From Enterococcus pingfangensis (lineage in GTDB: Bacteria; Bacillota; Bacilli; Lactobacillales; Enterococcaceae): DNA of 35,147 nucleotides. The stretch is from positions 1 through 35,147 of the forward strand of contig NZ_BJDP01000017.1 of the NCBI RefSeq assembly GCF_005405205.1. The letters run 5' to 3'. Position numbers and translations under genes: made by a program. Positions 1 through 9,393 of the stretch are shown here, piece by piece; within the stretch, counting starts at the first letter, position 1; every line of letters begins with the position of its first letter. Under the pieces are notes generated by a model that was given only the letters and a program-made list of their open reading frames with translations, did no database searches and was not told the DNA's origin.

Positions 1-46
1 ATTAAATAGAAACGCCCTACACATTTGGTTTGTTTTATTCGTTCAG

Positions 47-279
47 TTTTCAAAGGTCTACATTGTTTGTCGCTTTGTTTCAGCAACTTTTATATCTTAA
101 CAGCTTGCTGAATGAATGTCAATAACTTTTTTCAATTTTGTGAAAGAAGTTTTGAAACACAATTGACAACTTCGAAATAATAACATTCAACAAAACGCTT
201 GTCAACAATTATTTTCCGTTGTCATATCAACTTGTTTCAGCAACGTTATTGATAATATCATATTGAAAAATAATGTCAA
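47..279 (-). promoter_or_regulatory. Tandem rRNA-type promoters and boxA-like leader pointing left
   Basis: Three leftward -35 boxes TTGACA lie at 122-117, 205-200 and 279-274. They are followed by -10-like boxes TAAGAT (99-94, 17-bp spacer), TATTAT (182-177, 17 bp) and TATTAT (257-252, 16 bp). Downstream, near 60-47 on the same strand, is AGACCTTTGAAAACTGAA, which resembles the boxA-containing leader of Firmicute rRNA operons. No gene occupies 1-339. I infer that an rRNA operon starts beyond the left edge. Confidence 0.6.
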
Positions 280-339
280 ACACTTTTCAATGATTTTTCA
301 AAATTATTTCAACAAAATGGAAAATGGATTAGCAAATTG

Positions 340-1164
340 CTAATCCATCGTTACTGCTACACCATAGTGATCACTAATTACAGGCGCATTTTTATCGTCA
401 AAAACAACTTGATAGCTTTCTATCTTGAAATTTTTAGAAGTAAAAATATAATCAATCCGCAATTTTTCAGCGTTTGTATCCCAACCATCGATCTGTTTCT
501 CCACGGTATGCTCCCCAGATTTAATTTTTGCAACAGCAAAAGTATCTTGTAAAGCTAATGGACTTTCCTGAATCAAGTCATAACCTTCGCCGATTTTTTT
601 TGCATCATTGTTGAAATCTCCCATAACAACTAGCGCCGCTTGTTGTTCAGCTAAGATTTTTTCTAACTTATGCCACTCATATGCAAAAGTTTTATCTGCT
701 GTCTGCCACCACGAAAAGTGACCGCTCACTGCGATGACTTTTTCTCCCGCAATCGTTGTTTCGCCGATCATCGCTTTTCTTGTATGATAATCTGCTGGAT
801 CAGAACTTTCAGATACCACTTGGCTGTCGGCTTCTATCGGCGTCTTCGATAATAAACCGATCCCTTCATGATAGATGTCATACCCAATGTGATTATAGGT
901 CCAACTCCAATAATAGTAGCAGCCTAATTTTTTCAACTGTTCTATTAAACAAAACAGAAAATTGTCTTGATGAATTGGCTGTTGATCTGTCGTTGGTTGG
1001 AAATATTGGTCAGTTTTGGCTAACGGGCTTGCAAGAAGCTGGTTCACTTCTTGCAAGCCGATCAAATCAAATTCTTCTTTAGCAATTTTATTAGCCAACA
1101 CTTCGATCTGTTGTTGATCTTTTTCTTCCATCCAACTATGCGTGTTCAATGTTAGTACTTTAAT
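340..1164 (-). CDS. mapP: Maltose 6'-phosphate phosphatase MapP
   Basis: This is an endonuclease/exonuclease/phosphatase-fold protein of about 274 residues. Visible motifs are LNTHSW, GLQEVN, SGHFSWW, MGDFNND, RIDYIF and the closing SDHYGV. In E. faecalis the gene immediately downstream of malT encodes MapP, which dephosphorylates PTS-made maltose 6'-phosphate so that MalP can use the maltose; this gene holds the same place, 15 bp after malT. The first ordinary start is TTG at 1149, but that would remove the first beta strand (IKVLTLNTH) and leaves no Shine-Dalgarno at proper distance. The frame is open to ATT at 1164, which lies 5 nt after a G-rich GGGGCGG, so I prefer a rare AUU start. It is probably cotranscribed with malT. 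The family is secure; the substrate rests on context. Confidence 0.85.
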   Translation of the reverse strand: MKVLTLNTHSWMEEKDQQQIEVLANKIAKEEFDLIGLQEVNQLLASPLAKTDQYFQPTTDQQPIHQDNFLFCLIEQLKKLGCYYYWSWTYNHIGYDIYHEGIGLLSKTPIEADSQVVSESSDPADYHTRKAMIGETTIAGEKVIAVSGHFSWWQTADKTFAYEWHKLEKILAEQQAALVVMGDFNNDAKKIGEGYDLIQESPLALQDTFAVAKIKSGEHTVEKQIDGWDTNAEKLRIDYIFTSKNFKIESYQVVFDDKNAPVISDHYGVAVTMD

Positions 1165-1179
1165 TGTTTCCGCCCCGCT

Positions 1180-3357
1180 TTAATAATCGATTGTTCCAAT
1201 TGCTTCTCCGCGAGAAACAAGTCCTGTTTTATCATAATGGTAATTTTCGATTTTGTCACCATTGGTAAATACGACAATCATCGTTGTCATTTTTCCTGCT
1301 TTTTCAATTTTAGCTAAATCAGCGACTGCTACAATTTTGCCAGCTTTCACTTGCTCACCTTCAGCAACTTTGATTTCAAACGCGTCTCCACCTAGATCCA
1401 CTGTATCGATCCCCATATGAAGCAACACTTCAATATCGTCAGCGGTTTTGATGCCGATCGCATGTTTTGTCGGAAAAACTGAAACGATTGTTCCTGACAC
1501 CGGGCTAGCGATTTCACCATTTTCTGGTACAACTGCAAATCCTTCACCCATCATTTTTTGTGAGAACACTTCATCTTGCACTTTATCGATTGGAATCAAC
1601 TCGCCATTGGCTGGAGCAACAAATTCTGCATGCAGTCCTTTGAAAGTTGACGGTGTCTCTGGTTTTATTGCATTGTCTTGAAAATTGCTTGCCGGTATTG
1701 TTGCGCCTGAGTCTAATAGATCTTGAATATCTGATTTAAGGATATCGGCTTTGGGTCCATAGACTGCTTGTACGCCGTTGTCTTTAACTAAAAGCCCCAT
1801 CGCCCCAGCTTTTTTCCAATTTTCTTCGCTTCCAACAGCCGTTTTATCTGCTACCGTTACCCGCAAGCGTGTCATACATGCATCAACATCAGTAATATTT
1901 TGTGGACCGCCTAAAAGATTGATGATGTCTACAATTTGTGAATCAGCTGAAACAGTTCCGTTTGTCGTTGTGTTTGTTTCTTCATTATCCACTTCATAAT
2001 TACCATTTCGTCCTGGTGTTGCATAATTGAATTTCTTGATCATAAAGTTTGCGAAGAAATAAGTGAATACGCCAAATGCGATACTGGTCAATACGAAATT
2101 AAGCAAGTCATTACCTAGCCCAGCACGCAATGCCATCGGTACCCGCGTCAACAACTCAATATTCCCAAATGAGTGGACCCGCAAATTGATCAAATCCGCC
2201 ATTGCAAAAGCAGCCCCTTGGATGACCGCATAGCAAGCATATAATGGCACCGCCACAAACATAAACATAAATTCTAATGGTTCAGTTACTCCAGTTAAAA
2301 AGACAGCGACTGCAGCAGAAAGGAACATTGATTTGTATTTTTTCTTTTTATCAGGATCAACATTGCGATACATCGCCAAAGTCAGTCCCATTAAGATCCC
2401 AGTCGAACCAATCATTTGCCCGACTTTGAAACGTGCCGGTGTCCATTGTGTTAACACTTGATGATATTGTGCTGTGTCTCCGCCATTTTTCAAGTTAACT
2501 AAGTCAGTTGCCCAAGCCAACCATAATGGATCTTGTCCGAAAACTTGACTTCCAGCCTGTGCGCCAGTCAATATTTCATAAGTACCACCTAATTGTGTAT
2601 AGTTCATTGGAATGGTCAACATGTGGTGCAGACCAAATGGCAAGAGCAGACGTTCCAGTGTTCCATATAAGAACGGCGCCAAGATTGGTGCTGTGTCTTG
2701 AGAATTTGCGATCCATTTACCGAAGTCATTGATTCCTGTTTGGATAACTGGCCAAATAAGTGCTAAGACTAACGCCACGATTACTGAACGCAAGATAACT
2801 ACGAAAGGAACAAATCGTTTTCCATTAAAGAAAGTCAATACTTCTGGTAATTTCCGGAAATTGTAGTATTTGTTATACGCAGTCGCACCGACGAATCCGG
2901 CAATAATCCCTACAAATACCCCCATGTTCAACGCAGGTGCTTCTAGTACACTGGTAAAGTAGCCGTCGACCATAATCTTTTGTCCAAATAATGTATGGGT
3001 CACTGCCGCAGGATCGGCTAACATGTCGGAACTTACGCTAAAGATCGCACCGGTGATTCGATTAATTAAAATAAATGATAGCCCAGCAGCAAATGCACCG
3101 CCCGCGCGTTCTTTTGCCCAACTTCCGCCAATTGCTAACGCAAAAAGCAAATGTAAATTTCCGATGATGGCCCAACCAATGTTTTCAACAACTCCTCCGG
3201 TCGTGACTAACCACCCTAGATTTTCGTTGATCAATGGTAATGATTTCCCAATACTGATCATCAGCCCGGCAGCCGGCATGACTGCAATCACCACCATTAA
3301 AGCCTTCCCGAATTTTTGCCAAAATTCAAAACTAAAAATCTTTTTGATTCCTTTCAT
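1180..3357 (-). CDS. malT: PTS maltose transporter, IICBA fusion (MalT)
   Basis: This 725-residue glucose-family PTS permease imports and phosphorylates its sugar. The IIC membrane domain covers about residues 1-445, with many hydrophobic segments and the LPFGLHHML and TGVTEPLEF signatures. The IIB domain follows, with the phosphocysteine C494 in DVDACMTRLRV. The IIA domain carries H632 and the phosphohistidine H647 in EVLLHMGIDTV. All three phosphotransfer parts are intact, so no separate IIA is needed. A strong AGGAGG lies before ATG 3357. The gene is divergent from malP and followed at 15 bp by mapP, the order known from E. faecalis malT. Maltose or trehalose-like disaccharide specificity cannot be read from sequence alone, but maltose is best supported by the neighbours. 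A LacI-type operator lies in its promoter region. Confidence 0.9.
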   Translation of the reverse strand: MKGIKKIFSFEFWQKFGKALMVVIAVMPAAGLMISIGKSLPLINENLGWLVTTGGVVENIGWAIIGNLHLLFALAIGGSWAKERAGGAFAAGLSFILINRITGAIFSVSSDMLADPAAVTHTLFGQKIMVDGYFTSVLEAPALNMGVFVGIIAGFVGATAYNKYYNFRKLPEVLTFFNGKRFVPFVVILRSVIVALVLALIWPVIQTGINDFGKWIANSQDTAPILAPFLYGTLERLLLPFGLHHMLTIPMNYTQLGGTYEILTGAQAGSQVFGQDPLWLAWATDLVNLKNGGDTAQYHQVLTQWTPARFKVGQMIGSTGILMGLTLAMYRNVDPDKKKKYKSMFLSAAVAVFLTGVTEPLEFMFMFVAVPLYACYAVIQGAAFAMADLINLRVHSFGNIELLTRVPMALRAGLGNDLLNFVLTSIAFGVFTYFFANFMIKKFNYATPGRNGNYEVDNEETNTTTNGTVSADSQIVDIINLLGGPQNITDVDACMTRLRVTVADKTAVGSEENWKKAGAMGLLVKDNGVQAVYGPKADILKSDIQDLLDSGATIPASNFQDNAIKPETPSTFKGLHAEFVAPANGELIPIDKVQDEVFSQKMMGEGFAVVPENGEIASPVSGTIVSVFPTKHAIGIKTADDIEVLLHMGIDTVDLGGDAFEIKVAEGEQVKAGKIVAVADLAKIEKAGKMTTMIVVFTNGDKIENYHYDKTGLVSRGEAIGTIDY

Positions 3358-3391
3358 ATTTGTTCCTCCTAATTTTTATTGCGAATATTTT

Positions 3392-3444
3392 ACGCAATCG
3401 GTTTCGCTAAATTGCATTATATACTCATCATTCATTTTTGTAAA
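3392..3444 (-). promoter_or_regulatory. malT promoter with LacI-type operator
   Basis: On the minus strand a -35 TTTACA (3444-3439) and a perfect -10 TATAAT (3421-3416) are 17 bp apart. An imperfect palindrome, ACGCAATCGGTTTCGC at 3392-3407, lies over the expected transcription start. It matches the malP-side palindrome at 13 of 16 positions, so both are likely bound by the same regulator, probably the MalR encoded at 6659. Binding here would block initiation or clearance. Confidence 0.75.
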
Positions 3445-3518
3445 CTCTTTCAAGTAATTTATTTTTTATTCAATATTATAGATGAATTCTACTAAAAATT
3501 ATAAAAAGCGATTAACGC

Positions 3519-3548
3519 TTGACTTACGCAACCGGTTGCGTTTATTAT
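3519..3548 (+). promoter_or_regulatory. malP promoter with a perfect 16-bp operator between -35 and -10
   Basis: The -35 TTGACT (3519-3524) and -10 TATTAT (3543-3548) are 18 bp apart. A perfect palindrome, ACGCAACCGGTTGCGT (3526-3541), fills the spacer. The central CG and the symmetry are typical of LacI-family operators. Just upstream AAGCG-N5-CGCTT (3506-3520) forms a second small inverted repeat. The 5' leader to malP is about 140 nt. Confidence 0.8.
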
Positions 3549-3697
3549 GTAGCTAAGAAAGTTCACAGCTGACAAGCTGATCAATGATACCGCCTGCACC
3601 ACCTTAGCATTATCCGCGGGAGCACCCAATTGGCTAGTTACTGATGAACAAAAAATTATTTTCTATATGAAGAGTTATGACCTTAAGGAGGACAATC

Positions 3698-5983
3698 ATG
3701 AAAAAAGTTCAACGTCTTTTTGAAATCGACCCTTGGAAAATCAGAACTACAAAGTTAGACAAAGAAAATCGTCGACTGCAGGAATCTTTAACCAGTATCG
3801 GAAATGGATATATGGGTATGCGCGGCAATTTTGAGGAAAGCTACAGCGGTGATCATCATCAAGGAACGTATCTTGCAGGTATTTGGTATCCTGACAAAAC
3901 GCGCGTTGGCTGGTGGAAAAATGGATATCCCGAATATTTCGGCAAAGTGATCAATGCGCTTGATTTTATTCAGATGAAACTATTCGTCAATGATCAAGAA
4001 ATTGATTTAGCAGTCACCGAATTTGAAGATTTTGATTTAGAATTGAATATGCAAAACGGTGTTCTCACCCGCTCTTTTGTTGTAACGATTGATCAAACAA
4101 AGATCCGTTTTACATTTGAACGTTTTTTAAGTGTCGTCAAACAAGAATTAGCCGTGATCCGGCTTACCGCTGAAAGTTTAGCCGGCGACGCAAAACTGAA
4201 AATAGTTTCTAAATTAGACAGCAATGTCCATAATGAAGATAGTAATTACGAAGAAATGTTCTGGTTGGAAAAGCTGCGTGGTCAGCAAAAAGATATCAGT
4301 TTCTTAACGACACAGACCATTCCGAATAATTTCGGAATCGAACAATTTTCAGTAACCGGAGCGATGAAACATCTTAGCTCCGAGACTGGACTGCAGCAAG
4401 AAGACACTTTAGAAGTCGCTGAAACATTTACGTATGATCTGAAAGCGGACCAATCGATTCAATTGGAAAAACGAGTCGTCATTTTGACTAGCCGGGATGT
4501 TCCTGAATCAGAGCAAAGTGAAAAAGCTGTCGCATTGCTAACTAAGTACAACACTTCTTATGAAGAGTTATTGGCAGAACAAAATGCAGCTTGGGCAAAT
4601 CGTTGGGCTTTAGCCGATGTTTTGATCGGTGGAGATGATGAGGCACAACAAGGGATTCGTTTTAATATCTTCCAATTGTTTTCGACTTATTACGGCGAAG
4701 ACGAACGGTTGAACATTGGACCAAAAGGTTTTACCGGCGAAAAATACGGCGGTGCAACTTACTGGGATACAGAAGCCTATGCTGTTCCAATGTATTTAGG
4801 AATTTCTGATTCAAACGTCACAAAAAACCTGTTGAAATATCGTCACAATCAATTGCCGCAAGCCCAACACAATGCTGAACAACAAGGATTGAACGGTGCT
4901 TTATATCCAATGGTGACTTTCACTGGTGTTGAATGCCACAATGAATGGGAGATCACTTTTGAAGAGATCCACCGTAACGGTGCCATCGCCCATGCGATTT
5001 ACAATTACACAACTTATACAGGTGATGAAACGTATATTCAAAAAGAAGGTCTAGAAGTATTAACAGAAATCGCTCGCTTCTGGGCAGATCGGGTCCATTA
5101 TTCAAAACGCCAACAAAAATATATGATCCACGGCGTGACTGGACCAAACGAATACGAAAATAATATCAATAATAACTGGTATACGAATTATTTAGCCGCT
5201 TGGGTCTTATCTTATACTTTGGAAAATTATGAAAAGTACCAAGCACAAGCGACCGTTTCGATTTCTGCAGAAGAACAAGCAAAATGGCAAGATATTATCG
5301 AACACATGTACTACCCGACAGATGAAGAACTAGGAATTTTTGTTCAACATGATACGTTCCTGGACAAAGATTTAATGCCGACCTCTGACCTTAGTCCAGC
5401 AGATCGTCCATTAAACCAAAATTGGTCATGGGATAAAATCTTGCGTTCTTGCTTCATCAAACAAGCAGATGTTTTACAGGGAATTTATTTCTTTGGTGAT
5501 CAGTTTACTAAAGAAGAAAAACGTAAAAACTTTGAATTTTATGAACCGATGACTGTCCATGAATCATCTCTTTCTCCTTCTATTCATGCAATTTTAGCTG
5601 CTGAATTAGGGCTGACAGATAAATCTATGGAAATGTATCAACGAACGGCTCGCTTGGATCTAGACAACTACAACAACGACACTGATGACGGATTGCACAT
5701 CACTTCAATGACCGGCAGCTGGTTAACAATCGTTCAAGGGTTCGCCCAAATGAAAACAAGCACAGGCACATTGAGCTTTGCACCATTATTACCAACTGAT
5801 TGGAAAGACTATTCTTTCCATATTAATTATCGCGGCCGTCTGTTAGCTGTGAGTGTAAATCAAAAAGAAGTTCAAATTGACTTGAAAGATGGTCCCGCCT
5901 TAGCTATGATGCTTTATGGAGAAGCAATTACTTTAAGCGATTCAACGACGGTTCCATTGCAAAAGGAGGAGCCAAATGTTTAA
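3698..5983 (+). CDS. malP: Maltose phosphorylase (GH65)
   Basis: This 761-residue glycoside hydrolase family 65 protein splits maltose with phosphate into glucose and beta-glucose 1-phosphate in the cytosol. The family features are an N-terminal beta-sandwich, a central alpha/alpha barrel and the TGPNEYE motif holding the catalytic acid E485 (E487 in the Lactobacillus brevis enzyme). The phosphate-site segment HESSLSPS and the substrate-contact segment around TYWDTEAY are also present. Length is typical of the family. I choose ATG 3698 because AAGGAGG ends 6 nt before it; an upstream in-frame ATG at 3677 lacks a ribosome site. The stop overlaps pgmB by 8 bp, so the two are translationally coupled and their products act in sequence. 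Kojibiose or trehalose phosphorylase are related alternatives; the locus favours maltose. Confidence 0.93.
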   Translation: MKKVQRLFEIDPWKIRTTKLDKENRRLQESLTSIGNGYMGMRGNFEESYSGDHHQGTYLAGIWYPDKTRVGWWKNGYPEYFGKVINALDFIQMKLFVNDQEIDLAVTEFEDFDLELNMQNGVLTRSFVVTIDQTKIRFTFERFLSVVKQELAVIRLTAESLAGDAKLKIVSKLDSNVHNEDSNYEEMFWLEKLRGQQKDISFLTTQTIPNNFGIEQFSVTGAMKHLSSETGLQQEDTLEVAETFTYDLKADQSIQLEKRVVILTSRDVPESEQSEKAVALLTKYNTSYEELLAEQNAAWANRWALADVLIGGDDEAQQGIRFNIFQLFSTYYGEDERLNIGPKGFTGEKYGGATYWDTEAYAVPMYLGISDSNVTKNLLKYRHNQLPQAQHNAEQQGLNGALYPMVTFTGVECHNEWEITFEEIHRNGAIAHAIYNYTTYTGDETYIQKEGLEVLTEIARFWADRVHYSKRQQKYMIHGVTGPNEYENNINNNWYTNYLAAWVLSYTLENYEKYQAQATVSISAEEQAKWQDIIEHMYYPTDEELGIFVQHDTFLDKDLMPTSDLSPADRPLNQNWSWDKILRSCFIKQADVLQGIYFFGDQFTKEEKRKNFEFYEPMTVHESSLSPSIHAILAAELGLTDKSMEMYQRTARLDLDNYNNDTDDGLHITSMTGSWLTIVQGFAQMKTSTGTLSFAPLLPTDWKDYSFHINYRGRLLAVSVNQKEVQIDLKDGPALAMMLYGEAITLSDSTTVPLQKEEPNV

Positions 5984-6635
5984 AGGCATTTTATTCGATT
6001 TAGATGGTGTGATTACCGATACTGCTGAGTACCATTATCTAGCCTGGAAAAAACTAGCGGATGATCTAGGAATCTCAATTGATCGTCAATTCAATGAAAA
6101 ATTAAAAGGAGTCAGCCGCGAAGATTCATTGCGACTCATCCTCGCACACGACAAGCGCGAAAATGATTTTTCTGAAACAGAATTTAATCAGCTAGCTAAA
6201 ACAAAAAATGATAATTATGTTGAAATGATCCAAGCCGTTTCACCAAAAGATGTCTACCCAGGAATTTTGGATTTGTTGAAAGCTTTGAAACAAGCGGATA
6301 TCAAAATTGCTTTGGCTTCAGCCAGCAAAAACGGCCCATTTTTATTGAAACAAATGGAACTGACTACTTATTTTGACGGAATCGCTGATCCAGCAGCCGT
6401 CAAATCAGGAAAACCGGCACCAGATATTTTCATTTTAGCTGCCGAAATCGTCGGCTTAAAACCTATAGAGTGCATAGGGATCGAGGATGCTCAAGCAGGC
6501 ATTCGTGCCATCAAAGCTAGCGGTGCCTTCCCTGTCGGTGTCGGAGAAGCTGAGCAATTAGGCAATGACATTTCCTTAGTAGGATCAACAGCTGAACTGA
6601 CCTTAGCATTTCTAGAAAAACAGTGGGATAATTAA
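5976..6635 (+). CDS. pgmB: Beta-phosphoglucomutase
   Basis: This 219-residue HAD-superfamily protein converts beta-glucose 1-phosphate, the MalP product, to glucose 6-phosphate for glycolysis. Motif I is [10 protein letters not shown], with the nucleophile D8 and the acid/base D10. The cap segment KGVSREDSL, the motif II/III segments SASKNGP and SGKPAPD, and the metal-binding GIEDAQAG are all present and match the beta-PGM subfamily closely. It overlaps malP by 8 bp, with AGGAGG just before its ATG. The mutarotase gene of the E. faecalis operon is not seen here; malR follows instead. Confidence 0.92.
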   Translation: MFKGILFDLDGVITDTAEYHYLAWKKLADDLGISIDRQFNEKLKGVSREDSLRLILAHDKRENDFSETEFNQLAKTKNDNYVEMIQAVSPKDVYPGILDLLKALKQADIKIALASASKNGPFLLKQMELTTYFDGIADPAAVKSGKPAPDIFILAAEIVGLKPIECIGIEDAQAGIRAIKASGAFPVGVGEAEQLGNDISLVGSTAELTLAFLEKQWDN

Positions 6636-6658
6636 TCGAGAGAGGAGAGCGAAAAATC

Positions 6659-7663
6659 GTGACGACAGTTAAAGATGTAGCAAAAAAAGCAAAAGTCTCT
6701 CCTTCTACCGTTTCCCGCGTGATCAATGATCACCCCAGCATCTCTGCTGAAACAAAACAACGCGTGCGTAAGATTATGGATGAGATGGGGTATTTTCCCA
6801 ATATCACTGCCCGAAATCTCGGCAAGCAGCGTGCAAATTCTTTAGGTGTGATCTTGCCTCCATTAGATTCGCGCGAACGTTTGGGCAATCCGCTTTATTT
6901 AGAACTATTGAATGCGATAAATGAAACAGCCGCAGAATCGCAAGTGACTACCGCTGTTGCTTCAGCCAATAATAGTGAGACCTTATTGGAAAATGTTATT
7001 CGGATGCACCGTCAGAAACAAGTCGATGGATTTATTTTGGCCTATTCTGAAAAAGATGATCCCGTTGCCGAATACCTTTATCAAAATCAAGTTCCGTTTA
7101 CATTGATCGGTCGCCCAGCAAAAAGAGAGACAGACATCGTTTATGTCGACAATGACAATCAGTTATTAGGCAAACAAGCGACGGAATATTTGATTGCTAA
7201 GGGGCATAAAAATATTTTATTCGTCTCAAATGTCAATCAAGAAGTCATTTTCTTTGAACGCTACTTTGGGTATCAAGAAGCGATGATGCTGCAAGGCTTG
7301 CCTACTCAGCCGCCTTTAACGATGCTCCAACTGGAAGACTACACACAATTTCCTGAAGTGATCAAAGAAACTGGCGCAACAGCCTTAGTCGTGATTGACG
7401 ATATTTTTGCCTTGCGGATGATCCAATTGGCAACTTTGCATGGCTATGCTGTTCCAGACGATCTGTCGGTTATCAGTTTTAACAATTCAATTTTTGCGAC
7501 ATTGGTCCATCCTTATTTAACAACGATCGATATTGATATTTCTGACCTTGGTCGTTTAGGTACACAAAAATTGCTGGAACAAATCAATCAGCAACAATCC
7601 AGCGGTGTTCAATTAGTCGTACCGCATCATTTGATCCAAAGAGAAACGGTCCGTGCGATTTAA
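6659..7663 (+). CDS. malR: LacI-family maltose regulator MalR
   Basis: This 334-residue LacI/GalR repressor starts with GTG behind GAGAGGAG. The N-terminal helix-turn-helix reads TVKDVAKKAKVSPSTVSRVI, followed by the hinge helix containing TARNLGKQ, then a periplasmic-binding-protein-like sugar domain to the end. It is the last gene of the malP-pgmB-malR run and is followed by a strong terminator. The two matching palindromes between malT and malP, with a central CG, are the natural targets, which would make the locus self-regulated. The inducer is unknown from sequence; maltose is likely. Confidence 0.85.
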   Translation: MTTVKDVAKKAKVSPSTVSRVINDHPSISAETKQRVRKIMDEMGYFPNITARNLGKQRANSLGVILPPLDSRERLGNPLYLELLNAINETAAESQVTTAVASANNSETLLENVIRMHRQKQVDGFILAYSEKDDPVAEYLYQNQVPFTLIGRPAKRETDIVYVDNDNQLLGKQATEYLIAKGHKNILFVSNVNQEVIFFERYFGYQEAMMLQGLPTQPPLTMLQLEDYTQFPEVIKETGATALVVIDDIFALRMIQLATLHGYAVPDDLSVISFNNSIFATLVHPYLTTIDIDISDLGRLGTQKLLEQINQQQSSGVQLVVPHHLIQRETVRAI

Positions 7664-7672
7664 GTTACCGTT

Positions 7673-7710
7673 AAAAGCGGCCTGCCCAACTTGCGGCAGG
7701 TCGCTTTTTT
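7673..7710 (+). terminator. Terminator of malP-pgmB-malR
   Basis: AAAAGCGGCCTGCC (7673-7686) pairs with GGCAGGTCGCTTTT (7695-7708): 14 bp with one G-U pair and an 8-nt loop, running into a T tract. Confidence 0.9.
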
Positions 7711-7748
7711 GGCTATACTGGCAAAAAATCAGAAAGAAAGTGGTATAG

Positions 7749-8543
7749 ATGTTCTTATTTTTAAGCGTACTCGTAATCGTCTTTCTACTCTATTGCCGCT
7801 ACTTGACTTATCAATTGACTGAGAAACATTTTAAATTCACAAAAGATACAAAACTATCCATCCAAACGGGGACCAATGATGGACTGACGATCGCGCAAAT
7901 TAGTGACAGCCACTTCTCGGCTTTTTATAAACCCAAACGGTTTGATTCAATCATTGCTAGATTAAATCAAGCAACGCCGGATATTGTCTTGTTTACCGGC
8001 GATTTGATTGAAAATGAGCGCTATTGGCAAACGCATGACTCAGCAGCCGTCAGCCGGCAATTAGCTCGGATCAACGCACCAAAGGGTAAATTTGCGATTT
8101 TAGGCAATCATGATTATCGCCGTGATGGCCATGAAGCGGTTAGTGATATGTTGACCGCTGGCGGCTTTATTTTATTAACCAATCAAAGCAGACTCGTCGA
8201 TCAATTAAGTCTGACAGGAATTGATGATGGTCAAATGGGGCGACCCGATTACAGCACAAAGCCAGAAAAAGCTGACTTCTCTATTCTGATGATCCATGAA
8301 CCCGATCAAATCAAACATTTACCAAAACTTGAGCACTTTGATTTGATTTTAGCCGGCCATAGTCACGGTGGGCAAATTCGATTTCCGCTTTTTCCTTACA
8401 AAAATTTTGGCTCGAAACTCTATGATCAAGGAATTTATCAATTAACGCCGCAAACAAACCTAGTCGTCAACACTGGCTTGGGAACAACGGGACCTCCGCT
8501 GCGCTTTCGAGTGACACCCGAAATTTTATATTTTCATTTATAG
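7749..8543 (+). CDS. Membrane-anchored metallophosphoesterase (YkuE-like)
   Basis: This 264-residue calcineurin-like phosphoesterase has one N-terminal hydrophobic segment (about residues 2-17) that should anchor it in the membrane. The five metal-site motifs appear in order: ISDSH, FTGDL, LGNHDY, a histidine in IHEPD, and AGHSHGGQ. It resembles the YkuE/YaeI group of small phosphohydrolases; the physiological substrate is not known to me. It stands alone between the mal terminator and a convergent gene. The ribosome site, AAGAAAGTGG, is weak. Confidence 0.82.
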   Translation: MFLFLSVLVIVFLLYCRYLTYQLTEKHFKFTKDTKLSIQTGTNDGLTIAQISDSHFSAFYKPKRFDSIIARLNQATPDIVLFTGDLIENERYWQTHDSAAVSRQLARINAPKGKFAILGNHDYRRDGHEAVSDMLTAGGFILLTNQSRLVDQLSLTGIDDGQMGRPDYSTKPEKADFSILMIHEPDQIKHLPKLEHFDLILAGHSHGGQIRFPLFPYKNFGSKLYDQGIYQLTPQTNLVVNTGLGTTGPPLRFRVTPEILYFHL

Positions 8544-8613
8544 AGAAGCGTTTGTAATTCCGATTTTGATTTTCCGAAAGAATGATCAAAATTTATCGTT
8601 GAATACAAAAAAC

Positions 8614-8627
8614 AGCCGCAGCTGGCT
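8614..8627 (-). terminator. Possible weak terminator downstream of the GlsB-like gene
   Basis: On the minus strand a short AGCC...GGCT hairpin is followed by GTTTTTT. The stem is only 4 bp. The rest of 8544-8776 shows no gene or clear signal. Confidence 0.25.
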
Positions 8628-8776
8628 TAAATCAAGAATTCTAAATGGAAGATATCTAACTTTTCCCCATTCAGAGACTTGTGTAGTCAACTGCGACTGA
8701 ACACTGACGATTTCAGTAAAACACCAATCAGCTTATTTTCATAATGGAACGCATCTATTAATTGAAAAGAGACCCG

Positions 8777-9019
8777 TTATTTCCTTCCTATAAAGAAGGA
8801 AACTACTACGACGACAATCACTGCACCGATAATAGACGGAATTAACGCCATCCCTGCTAAGCTAGGTCCCCAAGAACCAAGCAATGCTTGACCGAGCGCA
8901 GCACCAACTAAACCAGCGATAATGTTCGCAATCCAACCCATTGATCCGCCTTTTTTAGTAATTGCTCCTGCAACCGCACCGATTACTGCACCAATAATCA
9001 ACGTCCATAACCAACTCAT
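8777..9019 (-). CDS. GlsB/YeaQ/YmgE-family stress response membrane protein
   Basis: This 80-residue, strongly hydrophobic protein has glycine-rich membrane segments (MSWLWTLIIGAVIGAVAGAI, then IANIIAGLVGAALGQALLG and a C-terminal segment ending FFIGRK). The pattern is that of the transglycosylase-associated/GlsB family, which in enterococci is linked to general stress and bile tolerance. Its biochemical role is not established. It is a single gene with a poor terminator. The family call is firm; the function is known only by association. Confidence 0.85.
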   Translation of the reverse strand: MSWLWTLIIGAVIGAVAGAITKKGGSMGWIANIIAGLVGAALGQALLGSWGPSLAGMALIPSIIGAVIVVVVVSFFIGRK

Positions 9020-9061
9020 TTGCCTCTCCTTCTTTCTATATAGAATGATTACACCTTTATT

Positions 9062-9334
9062 TTACAAATAATCTTCATTTTTTTCTATTATTTTGCTTAA
9101 ATCCTGCTTAATGAACCGTATTTTTTTATAGACACTCTTATCCCGAATTAGATTTAGCTTTTCTAATAAATGTGGCTTATCAATTTGTTCATTCGCAATA
9201 TTTTTTCTATTAAAATTAAAATAGTCTAGTTTTTTAACAAATACTAAATGATTATTTTCTAACCATGAAAATAAAATGAAATTTCTTTCATTAAAATAGA
9301 ATTGTCTGAATATTTTGGTATTATAGACGGATAA
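9062..9334 (-). pseudogene. Start-less gene remnant, 90 open codons
   Basis: On the minus strand a frame is open from just after a stop at 9337-9335 to TAA at 9064-9062 and has no ATG, GTG or TTG. Its translation is protein-like and rich in Lys, Asn, Ile, Phe and aromatics, for example NERNFILFSWLENNHLVF and LLEKLNLIRDKSVYKKI. It may be the C-terminal end of a decayed gene. I do not recognise the family. The + strand promoter of the permease at 9394 lies within its upstream half. Confidence 0.4.
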
Positions 9335-9348
9335 TTATCTGAATATTT
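9306..9348 (+). promoter_or_regulatory. Repeat-flanked promoter region of the permease
   Basis: CTGAATATTT occurs at 9306-9315 and again at 9339-9348, 33 bp apart. Between the copies are TATTAT (9319-9324), a possible -10, and a palindrome GATAATTATC (9330-9339). No convincing -35 is seen. Three-turn spacing suggests a regulator site. Confidence 0.35.
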
Positions 9349-9393
9349 AAAATCTACAAATTATTCTATCTATTGTGAGAAACGAGGAACTTT

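Noticed and set aside
3023-3457. Long + strand frame opposite the start of malT
   Set aside because: It is the antisense shadow of the malT membrane domain, with no ribosome site and no protein-like pattern.
3506-3520. CcpA cre box in the malP promoter
   Set aside because: AAGCG-N5-CGCTT is symmetric but fails the cre consensus at several fixed positions.
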